Below are positions 19,103-27,835 of a DNA stretch of 64,000 nucleotides, one piece after another. Every line of letters begins with the position of its first letter. Position 1 is the stretch's first letter. Made by a program: the position numbers and the translations under genes. Origin of the DNA: Massilia norwichensis. GTDB lineage: Bacteria; Pseudomonadota; Gammaproteobacteria; Burkholderiales; Burkholderiaceae_D. The stretch is taken from assembly GCF_024753245.1 (NCBI RefSeq), contig NZ_JANUGX010000001.1:1-64000 (forward strand), written 5' to 3'. Under the pieces are notes generated by a model, which was not told the DNA's origin, did no database searches, and saw nothing but the letters and a program-made list of their open reading frames with translations.

Positions 19103-20881
19103 TCAGCCGGCGTGCACGGCGAGCCGCGCCTCGCTCATGCCGAAGCGCTGCCGGATGGCGGCGGCGATGCCGGCCGCGTCGAGTCCGACGGCGCCGAGCA
19201 GGGCTGCGGGATCGCCATGTTCGATGAACAGGTCGGGCAGGCCCAGGGTCAAAAGCGGCTTGACGATCCCTGCCGCCAGCAGCGCCTCCGCCACCGCCGA
19301 CCCGGCGCCGCCCATCGCCGCGCCCTCTTCCACCGTCACCAGCTGCCGGTGTTCGCGGGCCAGCAGGGTAATGAGTTCGAGGTCGAGCGGCTTGATGAAG
19401 CGCATGTTGGCGACGGTCGCGCCCAGCTCCAGGCCCGCCGCCAGGCTCGGCGCCAGCATCGAGCCGAAGGCCAGGATCGCGGTCCCGCTCCCGCGCCGCA
19501 GGATCTCGCCGCGACCGAGCGGAATCGGCTCCAGCGCCCGCTCCACCGCCACGCCGCTGCCGCTGCCGCTGCCGCGTGGGTAGCGCACCGCCGCCGGACC
19601 GGCATGCCGGTAGGCGGTGGTGAGCATGCGCCGGCACTCGTTTTCGTCGGCGGCCGCCATCAGCAGCATATTGGGGATGCAGCGCAGGAAGGCGATGTCG
19701 TAATTGCCGGCATGGGTCGCGCCGTCCGCCCCCACCAGCCCGGCGCGGTCGATCGCGAAGGTCACGTCGAGGTTCTGCAACGCCACGTCATGGATCAGCT
19801 GGTCGTAGGCGCGCTGCAGGAAGGTGGAATAGATCGCCACCACCGGCTTCATCCCCGCCGCCGCCAGGCCGCCGGCGAAGGTGACCGCATGCTGCTCGGC
19901 GATGCCGACGTCGAAGAAGCGTGACGGGAACATCTGCGCAAAGCGCACCATGCCCGAGCCTTCGCGCATCGCCGGGGTGATGGCGACCAGGCGCTGGTCC
20001 TGCGCCGCCATGTCGCACAGCCAGTCGCCGAAGATGTCGGTGTAGGCCGGCCTGGCCAGCTTCGATGCAGCGGGCAGCCCCTGCGCCGGGTCGAACTTGC
20101 CGGTGCCGTGGTAGCGGGTCGGCTCGGCTTCCGCCCGTTCGTAGCCTTTGCCCTTGCGCGTGACCACGTGCAGCAGCTGCGGCCCCCTGCGCTGGCGCAG
20201 GCTTGCCAGTGCCGGAATGAGGGCGTCGAGATCGTGACCGTCCACCGGCCCGGCATACTGCAGGCCGAGCTCGCCGAACAGGGTGGCCGAGGGCTGTTCC
20301 CGATAACGCTGCAAGGCCCGCGTCAAGGCCCCGACCGCGGGCGAGATCGACATGTCGTTGTCGTTCAGGACCACCAGCAGCCGCAGGTCCTGCGCAACGC
20401 CGGCATTGTTCAAGGCCTCGTAGGCAAGGCCGGCACTCATCGCGCCGTCGCCGCACACCGCCACCGCATGGCTGTCCTCGCCGCGCAGCTTCGCGGCCTC
20501 GGCCATGCCCAGGGCCGCCGAGATCGAGGTCGAGGAATGGGCGGTGCCGAAGCAGTCGTGGATGCTTTCGCTGCGCCGCGGGAAGCCGGAAATGCCCCCG
20601 AGCTGGCGCAGCGTGTGCATGCGCGTGCGCCGTCCGGTCAGCACCTTGTGGGCATAGCTCTGGTGGCCGACGTCCCACACGATGCGGTCGCGCGGCGTGT
20701 CGAACACATAGTGCAGTGCGATAGCCAGTTCGACGGTGCCGAGATTCGAGGACAGGTGGCCGCCGGTGCGGCACACGGCATCGAGCAGGAAGCGGCGCAG
20801 CTGCCGCGCCAGAACAGTCAGCTGCGCGCGCGGCAGCCTGCGCAGGTCGGCCGGTTCGTCGATTGCATCGAGCAGGTTCAT
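19103..20881 (-). CDS. dxs: 1-deoxy-D-xylulose-5-phosphate synthase
   Basis: Dxs makes DXP from pyruvate and glyceraldehyde 3-phosphate with thiamine diphosphate, the entry step of the MEP pathway. The 592-residue protein has GHLSSNLG (41-48), the ThDP/Mg motif GDGAMSAG (144-151) and the catalytic-Glu segment [10 protein letters not shown]. It is slightly shorter than typical Dxs (about 620). ATG at 20881 has a GGAGAAGG site. As first gene of the dxs-hpnD-shc-hpnG operon it probably supplies hopanoid synthesis, beside a housekeeping copy elsewhere. Confidence 0.95.
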   Translation of the reverse strand: MNLLDAIDEPADLRRLPRAQLTVLARQLRRFLLDAVCRTGGHLSSNLGTVELAIALHYVFDTPRDRIVWDVGHQSYAHKVLTGRRTRMHTLRQLGGISGFPRRSESIHDCFGTAHSSTSISAALGMAEAAKLRGEDSHAVAVCGDGAMSAGLAYEALNNAGVAQDLRLLVVLNDNDMSISPAVGALTRALQRYREQPSATLFGELGLQYAGPVDGHDLDALIPALASLRQRRGPQLLHVVTRKGKGYERAEAEPTRYHGTGKFDPAQGLPAASKLARPAYTDIFGDWLCDMAAQDQRLVAITPAMREGSGMVRFAQMFPSRFFDVGIAEQHAVTFAGGLAAAGMKPVVAIYSTFLQRAYDQLIHDVALQNLDVTFAIDRAGLVGADGATHAGNYDIAFLRCIPNMLLMAAADENECRRMLTTAYRHAGPAAVRYPRGSGSGSGVAVERALEPIPLGRGEILRRGSGTAILAFGSMLAPSLAAGLELGATVANMRFIKPLDLELITLLAREHRQLVTVEEGAAMGGAGSAVAEALLAAGIVKPLLTLGLPDLFIEHGDPAALLGAVGLDAAGIAAAIRQRFGMSEARLAVHAG

Positions 20882-21195
20882 GCGCCTTCTCCATGCCGCA
20901 GTGGGCAGTGACAGGCGATCCATTTTAGGACGTTTGCGCTTTTTGTTCAGATGCGGACTTCAAGCGTGCGCCGACCTCTTCAGAGAAATGGTATATGCGC
21001 AAAAGACCAGGAAAAATCTTTAGCCCTGCCAATTTCCGCACGCGATTGCACCTGCTATTACAAATGCTTTCGATTGAAACGTTTTCAAACTTTCGCGTGC
21101 GCGCCGCAGCAAGTAGTCTAGTGGGCTCAGCAATTGCCAGCGCCCGCCGTGGCATGGTCACGGCCGGCCGGTCGCACTAATCAACGGAGTCTTCC
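20882..21195. other. Divergent intergenic region dxs / ftsZ paralogue
   Basis: These 314 bp hold no gene. They are clearly more A/T-rich than the flanks and must contain the promoters of dxs (left) and the ftsZ paralogue (right). A near-perfect palindrome lies at 21074-21088. I could not assign convincing -35/-10 pairs. Confidence 0.5.
21074..21088. promoter_or_regulatory. Palindrome resembling a LacI-family operator
   Basis: TTGAAACGTTTTCAA has perfect 6-bp arms around a CGT centre and resembles LacI/GalR-family operators (TGAAACGTTTCA), with one extra base. It lies 108 bp upstream of the ftsZ paralogue and 193 bp upstream of dxs. No LacI-type regulator gene is in the window, so the link is speculative. 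Confidence 0.3.
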
Positions 21196-22281
21196 TTGTC
21201 CGAACCAAAAGTCCCCCAACCGCAAACGGTCATCAAAATCATCGGCGTCGGCGGCGCCGGCGGCAACGCCGTCAGCCACATGGCGTCCTCGGGATTGTCC
21301 GCCTTCGAATTCATTTGCGCGAACACGGACGCGCAGGCGCTGGCCAGCACCCAGACTGAAAAGCGCATCCAGCTTGGCGAGAGCGGCCTCGGTGCCGGCA
21401 GCGATCCGATCGTCGGCCGCGAAAGCGCCATGCACGAACGCAGCGCCATCGCCGACGCGCTCAAGGGCGCCGACATGGTGTTCCTCACCGCCGGCATGGG
21501 CGGCGGCACCGGCACCGGCGCCGCGCCGGTGGTCGCCGAAGTGGCGCGCGAGATGGGTATCCTGACCGTCGGCGTGGTGTCCAAACCCTTCGACTTCGAA
21601 GGCCCGCGCCGCATGCGCGTGGCCGAAGAAGGCATCGCGACGCTGGCGCGCTGTGTCGACTCGCTGGTCATCGTCCTCAACAGCCGCCTGGAGGAAGTCC
21701 TGGGCGAGGACATCACCCAGAAGCAGGCCTTTGCCGCCGCCGACGAGGTGCTCTGTAAAGCGGTCACCGGCATCGCCGAAATCATCACCGTGCCGGGCAT
21801 GATCAACGTCGATTTCGAGGACGTGCGCACGGTGATGCGCCAGACCGGCATGGCGATGATGGGCTCGGCCCAGCACAGCGGCGAGGAGCGCGCCATCAAG
21901 GCCGCCGAAGAGGCGATCTCGTGTCCGCTGCTGGACGGCTCGAACCTGCGCGCCGCGCGCGGGGTGCTGGTCAACATCGCCGCTTCCGAAGAGAGCCTGA
22001 AACTGCGTGAAACCAAGCAGGTGATGAACACCATCTGCGCGCAGACCAGCGAGGATGCGATCATCAAATTCGGCGCGGTGTTCGACGAGACGCTGGGCGA
22101 CGCCATGCGCGTGACGGTGGTGGCGACGGGCCTGAACCGTCCCAGCGATTTCGCGCTCGGGGCGCGGCGCTCGACGATTTCGCGGCCGGTGGGCCAGGTG
22201 CTGCGGCAGAACGCCGCCCAGCCGGGCCCCAGACCGTCGCCGGCGCCAACGCCGGCGCCGGTGCGCCAGCCTGCGTCTTGA
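21196..22281 (+). CDS. FtsZ paralogue lacking the C-terminal peptide
   Basis: This 361-residue tubulin-like GTPase is clearly of the FtsZ family. It has the GVGGAGGN loop (17-24), the GTP-binding signature GMGGGTGTG (100-108) and the T7 catalytic loop NVDFED (204-209). The C-terminus is a short Pro/Ala-rich tail ending APVRQPAS, with no IPxFL-type peptide for FtsA/ZipA/MinC. It stands alone, outside any division cluster. The start is TTG at 21196 behind an ACGGAG site. It is probably a second FtsZ that polymerises but is not membrane-anchored in the usual way. Confidence 0.88.
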   Translation: MSEPKVPQPQTVIKIIGVGGAGGNAVSHMASSGLSAFEFICANTDAQALASTQTEKRIQLGESGLGAGSDPIVGRESAMHERSAIADALKGADMVFLTAGMGGGTGTGAAPVVAEVAREMGILTVGVVSKPFDFEGPRRMRVAEEGIATLARCVDSLVIVLNSRLEEVLGEDITQKQAFAAADEVLCKAVTGIAEIITVPGMINVDFEDVRTVMRQTGMAMMGSAQHSGEERAIKAAEEAISCPLLDGSNLRAARGVLVNIAASEESLKLRETKQVMNTICAQTSEDAIIKFGAVFDETLGDAMRVTVVATGLNRPSDFALGARRSTISRPVGQVLRQNAAQPGPRPSPAPTPAPVRQPAS

Positions 22282-22359
22282 AAGTGCGGGTGCGCAAGCT
22301 TGCCGACGGTATCGGCGCCAGCGCGCGCAGGGATATCGCCGGGATGGCCCGAAAAGGCC

Positions 22360-23061
22360 CTAGATGCCGGCCAGGCGCGAAGACACAGCCGTCACCTCGA
22401 GCAGCAGTTCGCGCAAGCCATCCCAGACGATCTGCACGCCAAGGCACAGCAGGATGAAGGCGGTCAGACGCAGGAACACCGCCGTCCCCGCTTCGCCGAT
22501 CAGGCGCAACAGGTGCTCGCCGTAACGAAAGGCGAGATACAGCAGCACGCCGATGAGCGCCAGCGCCAGCAATGCGCCGCCCATGCGCGCCAGCGAGATC
22601 ACCAGCTCTGCATCGTGCAGCGCCACCCCCACCGTGATGGCGACCGAGATCGAGGCCGGTCCGCAGCTGATCGGAAAGGTGAGCGGATAAAAAGCCTGGC
22701 GCTGCGCGTGCTCCGGCGTGAAGGTGTCGGCGAGCGCTGCGCGGCTGTCCGGTGTGGCGGGCGTCGCGCCAAGCAGACGCCACGCGACCGAAGCAAGGAT
22801 CAGGCCCCCACCCACGCGCACGATGGGCAGCGAGATGCCGAAAAAATCGAGCACGTAGGAGCCGATCAGCATCGAGCCCGTCATCAGCCAGAACATGTTG
22901 CGCGCGATGCGGCGTGCCAGCAGCGTGCGGGTCGAAGGCGCGGCGCCTTCGGTCAGGCTCAAGAAAATCGGTGCCGTGGCGGCCGGATTCAGGATCGGCA
23001 GCATCGCTGCCAGCACGAACAGGAAGCTTCTGGCTGCCGCCACCATCAGGTCGATTGTCAT
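22360..23061 (-). CDS. MarC-family integral membrane protein
   Basis: This 233-residue protein has six predicted membrane helices and the MarC/YhgN pattern (LPILNPAATAPIFLSLT near the N-terminus, FPISCGPASISVAI in the middle). The function of MarC proteins is unsettled; the old link to antibiotic resistance was not upheld. It is the last gene of the minus-strand ggpPS-mscS-barrel-marC run, starting 5 nt after the barrel gene stops. Confidence 0.88.
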   Translation of the reverse strand: MTIDLMVAAARSFLFVLAAMLPILNPAATAPIFLSLTEGAAPSTRTLLARRIARNMFWLMTGSMLIGSYVLDFFGISLPIVRVGGGLILASVAWRLLGATPATPDSRAALADTFTPEHAQRQAFYPLTFPISCGPASISVAITVGVALHDAELVISLARMGGALLALALIGVLLYLAFRYGEHLLRLIGEAGTAVFLRLTAFILLCLGVQIVWDGLRELLLEVTAVSSRLAGI

Positions 23062-23066
23062 GCGGC

Positions 23067-24272
23067 TTAAAAATAGTACCCGGCTTGCAGATTGATTCGA
23101 CGGCTGAATCCGTCATGCGCCGCGGACGTCGATGCCAGCCCGCCGAAGTCCGGCGAAATATAAGGGTGGTGCTTGCCCAGCATGAAGTCCATGTAGAAGG
23201 TCCACTTTCCGGAGGAGAAAGTCAGCCCGGTCACGTTCTGCACGGAGTCCTTGTAATTGCCGACGCGCTTGTGCAGCACGCTGTAGTCGTTGTAGACCTT
23301 GAAGCCGCCGAACGGCCCGAGCTTGCCCGGCAGGTCGTAGCTGAGGTTGGCAATGACGATGTCGCCTTTCGAAGCCAGCGGAAACGGGTAACCGAAGGCG
23401 CCAAGCATGACGAAGCTGTTGGGGTCCAGCCCATCATAAGTCTGCGCCGCGCCATGACGCGTGCGGTAGTCGTAACGCAGGGCTTCGAGCATGGCCTTGA
23501 GCGGGCCGAAGCTGCCGCTGTAGTGGATGGCCAGCGCATTGCGCCTGCTATCGGCGCCGGCGCCGTTGCGGATCGTTCCCGTGAGTCCGGAGATGCCGAC
23601 CTCATGCTGCCGCGCGGAACCGATGTGCCAGGCCATGCGTCCGATCAGGGTGTTGCGTTCCCGGTCATTTTGCCCGGTGCCGAAGCCCTGCGCGTCATCA
23701 TCCGGAACGATGTTGTACGAATAGCGGTTCGATGCGCCGGCGGTATTGCTACCGCCGCCATAGGAACCGCCGTCGCGCGGATAGAAGCCGAGCTGCCACT
23801 CGAACGGGCCGGGCCGGCTTGCATAGGTGAGGCCGAGGTCGTACTTGTCCTCGAAGCCGGCGTAGAACGCGATCGATTCGTAAAAATTGTTCGACGCCAG
23901 GGGAAACAGGCCGAACGGATTCTGGTCCAGGCCGACATGCAGGGTGCTCTTGTCGGCAAAGCGCATGCCGACCCAGCCATGGTGCAGGAAATGCTGCCAA
24001 TAGCCGCCCTGCCCCTTCGGGAAGCGGTTGTAGCGGTACTGGGCCGACCCGATCAGCCTGCCGTCGTCGTAGTTCACGTCGATGCGCGCGGTGTCCAGCC
24101 CCACGAAACCGTTCGGGTAATCGGTCTGCCAGCTCTTGTAGACATAATTGAAGCGGATCGCCCCACCCACGGTCAGCGGCGACGTCGCCTCGCTGTCCGC
24201 ACGGGCAAGGCCGCATATGGCGGCCGCCGCCAGTGCCAAAATGGCAAGGCAGGCGTGTTTCGGTTTATGCAT
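23067..24272 (-). CDS. Outer-membrane beta-barrel (porin-like) protein
   Basis: This 401-residue protein has a signal peptide ending in ALARA-type residues (about residue 26). A series of amphipathic strands rich in Tyr and Gly follows, ending in YYF, the terminal aromatic typical of outer-membrane barrels. It belongs to the porin-like group (GGAIRFNY, NYDDGRLIGSAQYRY); the solute is unknown. ATG 24272 has a GAGGAGG site and overlaps the mscS stop by 8 nt. Its place between an MscS channel and MarC suggests a job in osmotic exchange. Confidence 0.8.
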   Translation of the reverse strand: MHKPKHACLAILALAAAAICGLARADSEATSPLTVGGAIRFNYVYKSWQTDYPNGFVGLDTARIDVNYDDGRLIGSAQYRYNRFPKGQGGYWQHFLHHGWVGMRFADKSTLHVGLDQNPFGLFPLASNNFYESIAFYAGFEDKYDLGLTYASRPGPFEWQLGFYPRDGGSYGGGSNTAGASNRYSYNIVPDDDAQGFGTGQNDRERNTLIGRMAWHIGSARQHEVGISGLTGTIRNGAGADSRRNALAIHYSGSFGPLKAMLEALRYDYRTRHGAAQTYDGLDPNSFVMLGAFGYPFPLASKGDIVIANLSYDLPGKLGPFGGFKVYNDYSVLHKRVGNYKDSVQNVTGLTFSSGKWTFYMDFMLGKHHPYISPDFGGLASTSAAHDGFSRRINLQAGYYF

Positions 24273-25341
24273 GGGCCTCCTCATGCACCTTCGCATCGGT
24301 TTCGGCATTCGCAAAATACACCGTCTGGGTCGGGTACGCAAATGCGATGTCTTGCTCGGCAAAGCGTTCGAACAGGGCGACGTTGATCGCCTGCTGGACG
24401 TCCATGTACACGCCGTAGTCGGCAGTCTTTACGTAGTACACCGTCTCGAACTCAAGCGCGGACACGCCGTAGGCCTTGAAGTGCGCGCGGTCGAAGCTGG
24501 CCTGGGGCTGGGCCTCGACGGCCTCGCGCAGGATGCCGGGAATCGCCAGCAGCTGGCGCTTGCCGGTCTGGTAGGCGACGCGGATGCCGAACACGATGCG
24601 GCGCGTTTCCATGTGCTTGTAGTTGCGGATCCGGCTCTTGAGCAGGTCGCTGTTCGAGAACACCACCTGCTCCCCGCCCAGGCTGCGGATGCGGGTCGTC
24701 TTCAGGCCCACGTAGGCCACCGTCCCCGCGATGTCGTCGACGATGATGAAGTCGCCGACCACGAAAGGCTTGTCCAGCACGATCGACAGCGAGGAAAACA
24801 GGTCGCCCAGGATGTTCTGCAGCGCCAGGGCGACGGCGATGCCGCCGATGCCGAGGCTGGCGACCAGGGTCGTGATGTTGACCCCGAAGTTATCGAGGAT
24901 CATCAGGACGATGATCAGCCACAGCACGGTGCGCGCGACGAAGCCCAGCGCCGCGGTGGAGGTGGTGCTGGCCGCGTCCTCGGCGCTGCGCCGGCTGCGG
25001 TAGTGGTGCAGCCAGTCGCGAATGCCGACGTCGCCCCAGCGCGCGACCTGCAGCAGCAGCACCGCGATCGCCAGGCGCGCCAGCAGGGCCGCGGCCTCCG
25101 GCGGCAGGACCAGCCACTGGGCGGCGGCCCAGACGCCCAGCAGCAGGATGAAGACCGGGTGGGTCGCGCCCAGGATCCTGATCGCGAGGTCGTCCAGGTA
25201 AGTCGCGGTCGACTGCGCGAACATGCCGAGGCGCCGGATCAGCATCCGGTTCGCGGCATGCAGCAGCACGCACACGGCAATGCCGATGCAGATCGCGACC
25301 GCCCACGCGCCCAGGTCGCTATGCAGGACCACGTAGTTCAT
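24265..25341 (-). CDS. MscS-family mechanosensitive channel
   Basis: This 358-residue small-conductance mechanosensitive channel has four or five membrane helices. The pore helix has the family pattern (LVASLGIGGIAVALALQNILGDLFSS), followed by the beta-domain (DKPFVVGDFIIV...GTVAYVGLKTTRIR) and a cytoplasmic alpha/beta end. Such channels open on hypo-osmotic shock to release solutes. Its ATG overlaps the ggpPS stop (ATGA), which couples solute synthesis to solute release. Confidence 0.92.
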   Translation of the reverse strand: MNYVVLHSDLGAWAVAICIGIAVCVLLHAANRMLIRRLGMFAQSTATYLDDLAIRILGATHPVFILLLGVWAAAQWLVLPPEAAALLARLAIAVLLLQVARWGDVGIRDWLHHYRSRRSAEDAASTTSTAALGFVARTVLWLIIVLMILDNFGVNITTLVASLGIGGIAVALALQNILGDLFSSLSIVLDKPFVVGDFIIVDDIAGTVAYVGLKTTRIRSLGGEQVVFSNSDLLKSRIRNYKHMETRRIVFGIRVAYQTGKRQLLAIPGILREAVEAQPQASFDRAHFKAYGVSALEFETVYYVKTADYGVYMDVQQAINVALFERFAEQDIAFAYPTQTVYFANAETDAKVHEEAHA

Positions 25342-27620
25342 TCCGCCTCTCCGGCGGCCTGCACCGCGGCGAGGAAGCCGTCGCCCCAGCGCGTCACGTC
25401 GTGCTCGGCGGCGATCATCGCCATGCGCCCGGTGCGATAGGCGCGCTCGTCCTCGCCCATGGTCAGGGCCTGGTGCAGCGCATTCGTCATCGCGTTGCCG
25501 TCGTAGGGGTTGGTCAGCAAGGCCCCGTGCAGCTCGACCGCCGCGCCGGCGAATTCCGACAGAATCAGGACCCCGGAGCGGCCGGCCGCCTTTTTGGCGG
25601 CGATGAATTCCTTCGCCACCAGGTTCAGGCCGTCGCGCAGCGGCGTGATCCATGCGATGTCGCAGGCCGCGTAATGGGCGACCACCTCGTCGAAGGGCAG
25701 CGAGCGGTAGAAGTAGCGCACCGGCACCCAGTCCAGCGTCGAGAAGCGGCCGTTGATCCGCCCCACGGTGCGGTCGACCTCGACGCGCAGGCTCTCGTAG
25801 ATCTCCATGCCCGGCGCGGCCGGCGTGATGACGTTCAGCAGCGTCACCTTGCCGATGTGTTCCGGGTGCCGTTCCAGCAGGCGCTCGAAGGCTTGCAGCT
25901 TCTCGAGCGTGCCCTTGACGTAGTCCAGCCGCTCGATCGACACGATGCCGGTAGCCCCGCCCAGGTAATCGCGGATGGCGGCGGTCTGCTGCGCCACCTC
26001 GGCGGACCGGACCACGCGTTCGATCATGCCGACGTCGGTGCCGACCGGATGGGCGCCCAGGTGCACGCGGCGCCCGCCCGCTTCGATCGCGGTCGTCATG
26101 GTATCGACCCCGAGCGCGCAGCCATAGGTCAGGAAGCGCGGCGCGCACGGCACCGTGCCGCAGATGTCGACCGGCGCGAAGGAGCGCACCGCATCGACGA
26201 AGTTCTCGACATAGCGCGGGATATGGAAGCCGACGTAATCGCACTGCAGCAGGCTGCCGATGATGTCGCGCCGCCACGGCAGGATGTTGAAGACGTCGCT
26301 GGACGGGAAGGCCGTATGGTGGAAGAACGCGATCTTCAGATCCGGGCGCAGCGGGCGCAGGAAGGCCGGTACCATCCACAGGTTGTAATCGTGGACCCAG
26401 ACCACCGCCCCTTCTCCCGCCTCGCGCGCGGTCTGCTCGGCGAACAGGCGGTTCACCTCCAGGAAGCGCTCCCAGTGGGCCTGATTGAACTCGGCCTTGT
26501 CGGGGAAGGAAAAGATGATGGGCCAGAAGGCTTCTTTCGAAAACTTCTTGTAGAACACGTCGATGTCGTCCGCAGTCAGGGCGATGCGCGCCGCCTGCAG
26601 CTTGGGATAGCGCTCGCGGTCGACGTCGACGTGGGTGACGAAGCCTTCGGGTTCGCGGCTGGCCTGCTGCGACCAGGCGACCCAGGAACCGGCGCGCTCG
26701 CCGGCGAAGAAGCGCAGCAGGGTCGGGATGATGCCGTTCGGACTGCGCGGGCGGCGATGGCGCAGCACGCCGTCCTCGACCACCTCGTCGTAAGGCAGGC
26801 GGTGATACACCATCACCAGCTCGGCCCCGCCGGACGCGGCCTGCGCCGCCGGCTCCGGCGCCGGCCGGTCCGCGCCATGGTGCGCCAGCCCCTCCAGGAT
26901 GCCGTCGCAGCCCTCGCCGGCGGCGACGTGCACCTGCGGGCGTTTGCGCACGCTTTCCACCAGCGCCGGCTCGGCACCGCCGACCACGATACCGCGCAGG
27001 CCGGTATCGAACATGGACAGGTCGTTGAGCGTGTCCCCGGCGACCACGATGGTGGTCGGATCGATGCCCACCGCCGCGGCCAGGCCCAGCACCGCCGCGC
27101 CCTTGCTCACGCCGCGCGGCAGCACGTCGAGGTAGCAGCCGGCCGACAGCAGCAGGTCGCAGCCGAGCGCATCGACGGCCGCGCGCAGCTCGGGGGTGAT
27201 GTCGCTCTCGCTGGCCAGGAAGGAGCAGCGCCGTTCCTGCGGCACGCTCTGGCGCTGCAGGCCGGGAAAGCCGGCGAGCGCCTTCAGCACCGCCTGCGAG
27301 CCCGGCCAGCGTGCGGCGATTTCCTGCTGCAGTTCGTCGACCGGGCGCAGGTCGCCGTGCACGATGGTGGCGCCGACATCGGCAATGATGTAATCCGGCG
27401 TCGGCACCGTGGGGTCGCTCAGCAGCGGCAGGATCGATTCCAGCCCGCGCCCGGTCACGAACACCAGGCGCACGCCCGGCCGGGCGGAGGCAAACAGTTC
27501 GCGCACGCGGCGCCGGGCGTCGACGCCGCCGGCCAGCAGGGTGCCGTCGAGGTCGGTGGCCAGTACAAAATGATCGGGAGACAGGCGCTCGGCCAGATGT
27601 CGGGGAAAAGCAATGGTCAT
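25338..27620 (-). CDS. Fused glucosylglycerol-phosphate phosphatase/synthase (GgpPS)
   Basis: This 760-residue protein joins an N-terminal HAD phosphatase (about 1-250, nucleophile motif DLDGT at 23-27) to a C-terminal family 20 glycosyltransferase (about 265-755). The start of the second domain (YHRLPYDE, then RSPNGIIPTL) resembles glucosylglycerol-phosphate synthases rather than OtsA. Fusions of this order make the compatible solute glucosylglycerol from ADP-glucose and glycerol 3-phosphate in other proteobacteria. A trehalose-phosphate role is the main alternative. ATG has an AAAGGA site. First gene of the osmotic operon. Confidence 0.82.
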   Translation of the reverse strand: MTIAFPRHLAERLSPDHFVLATDLDGTLLAGGVDARRRVRELFASARPGVRLVFVTGRGLESILPLLSDPTVPTPDYIIADVGATIVHGDLRPVDELQQEIAARWPGSQAVLKALAGFPGLQRQSVPQERRCSFLASESDITPELRAAVDALGCDLLLSAGCYLDVLPRGVSKGAAVLGLAAAVGIDPTTIVVAGDTLNDLSMFDTGLRGIVVGGAEPALVESVRKRPQVHVAAGEGCDGILEGLAHHGADRPAPEPAAQAASGGAELVMVYHRLPYDEVVEDGVLRHRRPRSPNGIIPTLLRFFAGERAGSWVAWSQQASREPEGFVTHVDVDRERYPKLQAARIALTADDIDVFYKKFSKEAFWPIIFSFPDKAEFNQAHWERFLEVNRLFAEQTAREAGEGAVVWVHDYNLWMVPAFLRPLRPDLKIAFFHHTAFPSSDVFNILPWRRDIIGSLLQCDYVGFHIPRYVENFVDAVRSFAPVDICGTVPCAPRFLTYGCALGVDTMTTAIEAGGRRVHLGAHPVGTDVGMIERVVRSAEVAQQTAAIRDYLGGATGIVSIERLDYVKGTLEKLQAFERLLERHPEHIGKVTLLNVITPAAPGMEIYESLRVEVDRTVGRINGRFSTLDWVPVRYFYRSLPFDEVVAHYAACDIAWITPLRDGLNLVAKEFIAAKKAAGRSGVLILSEFAGAAVELHGALLTNPYDGNAMTNALHQALTMGEDERAYRTGRMAMIAAEHDVTRWGDGFLAAVQAAGEAE

Positions 27621-27772
27621 CGTTTCGTCCTTTCAAAGCGATACGGAGGGCGAACACAATCGGGAGCGGGACAGCGCGGCTGCGCATGCATAGTCGATTG
27701 CCAGGAATGGGACGCGGTCAAGCGGATTCGCCGCGTCGTGCGGGGAATGCACGATTCCCCTGAAGGGCCTAC

Positions 27773-27817
27773 ATGATAGCAAGTTTTCTACATGTGCACA
27801 AATGTAGTTTCATTTGT
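27773..27817 (-). promoter_or_regulatory. Promoter and overlapping inverted repeats upstream of ggpPS
   Basis: On the minus strand TTGTGC (27801-27796) and TATCAT (27778-27773) are 17 bp apart, giving a plausible promoter with a leader of about 145 nt before the ggpPS start. Two inverted repeats overlap it: ACAAATG and CATTTGT (27798-27804 and 27811-27817), and CTACAT with ATGTAG (27788-27793 and 27802-27807). A GGGGAAT/ATTCCCC hairpin lies in the leader at 27742-27760. These could control osmotic induction. Confidence 0.45.
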
Positions 27818-27835
27818 GACACGATCAGGGCGCGT

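Noticed and set aside
25401..27776. A 791-codon plus-strand frame opposite ggpPS
   Set aside because: Antisense shadow; the minus strand has all HAD and glycosyltransferase motifs.
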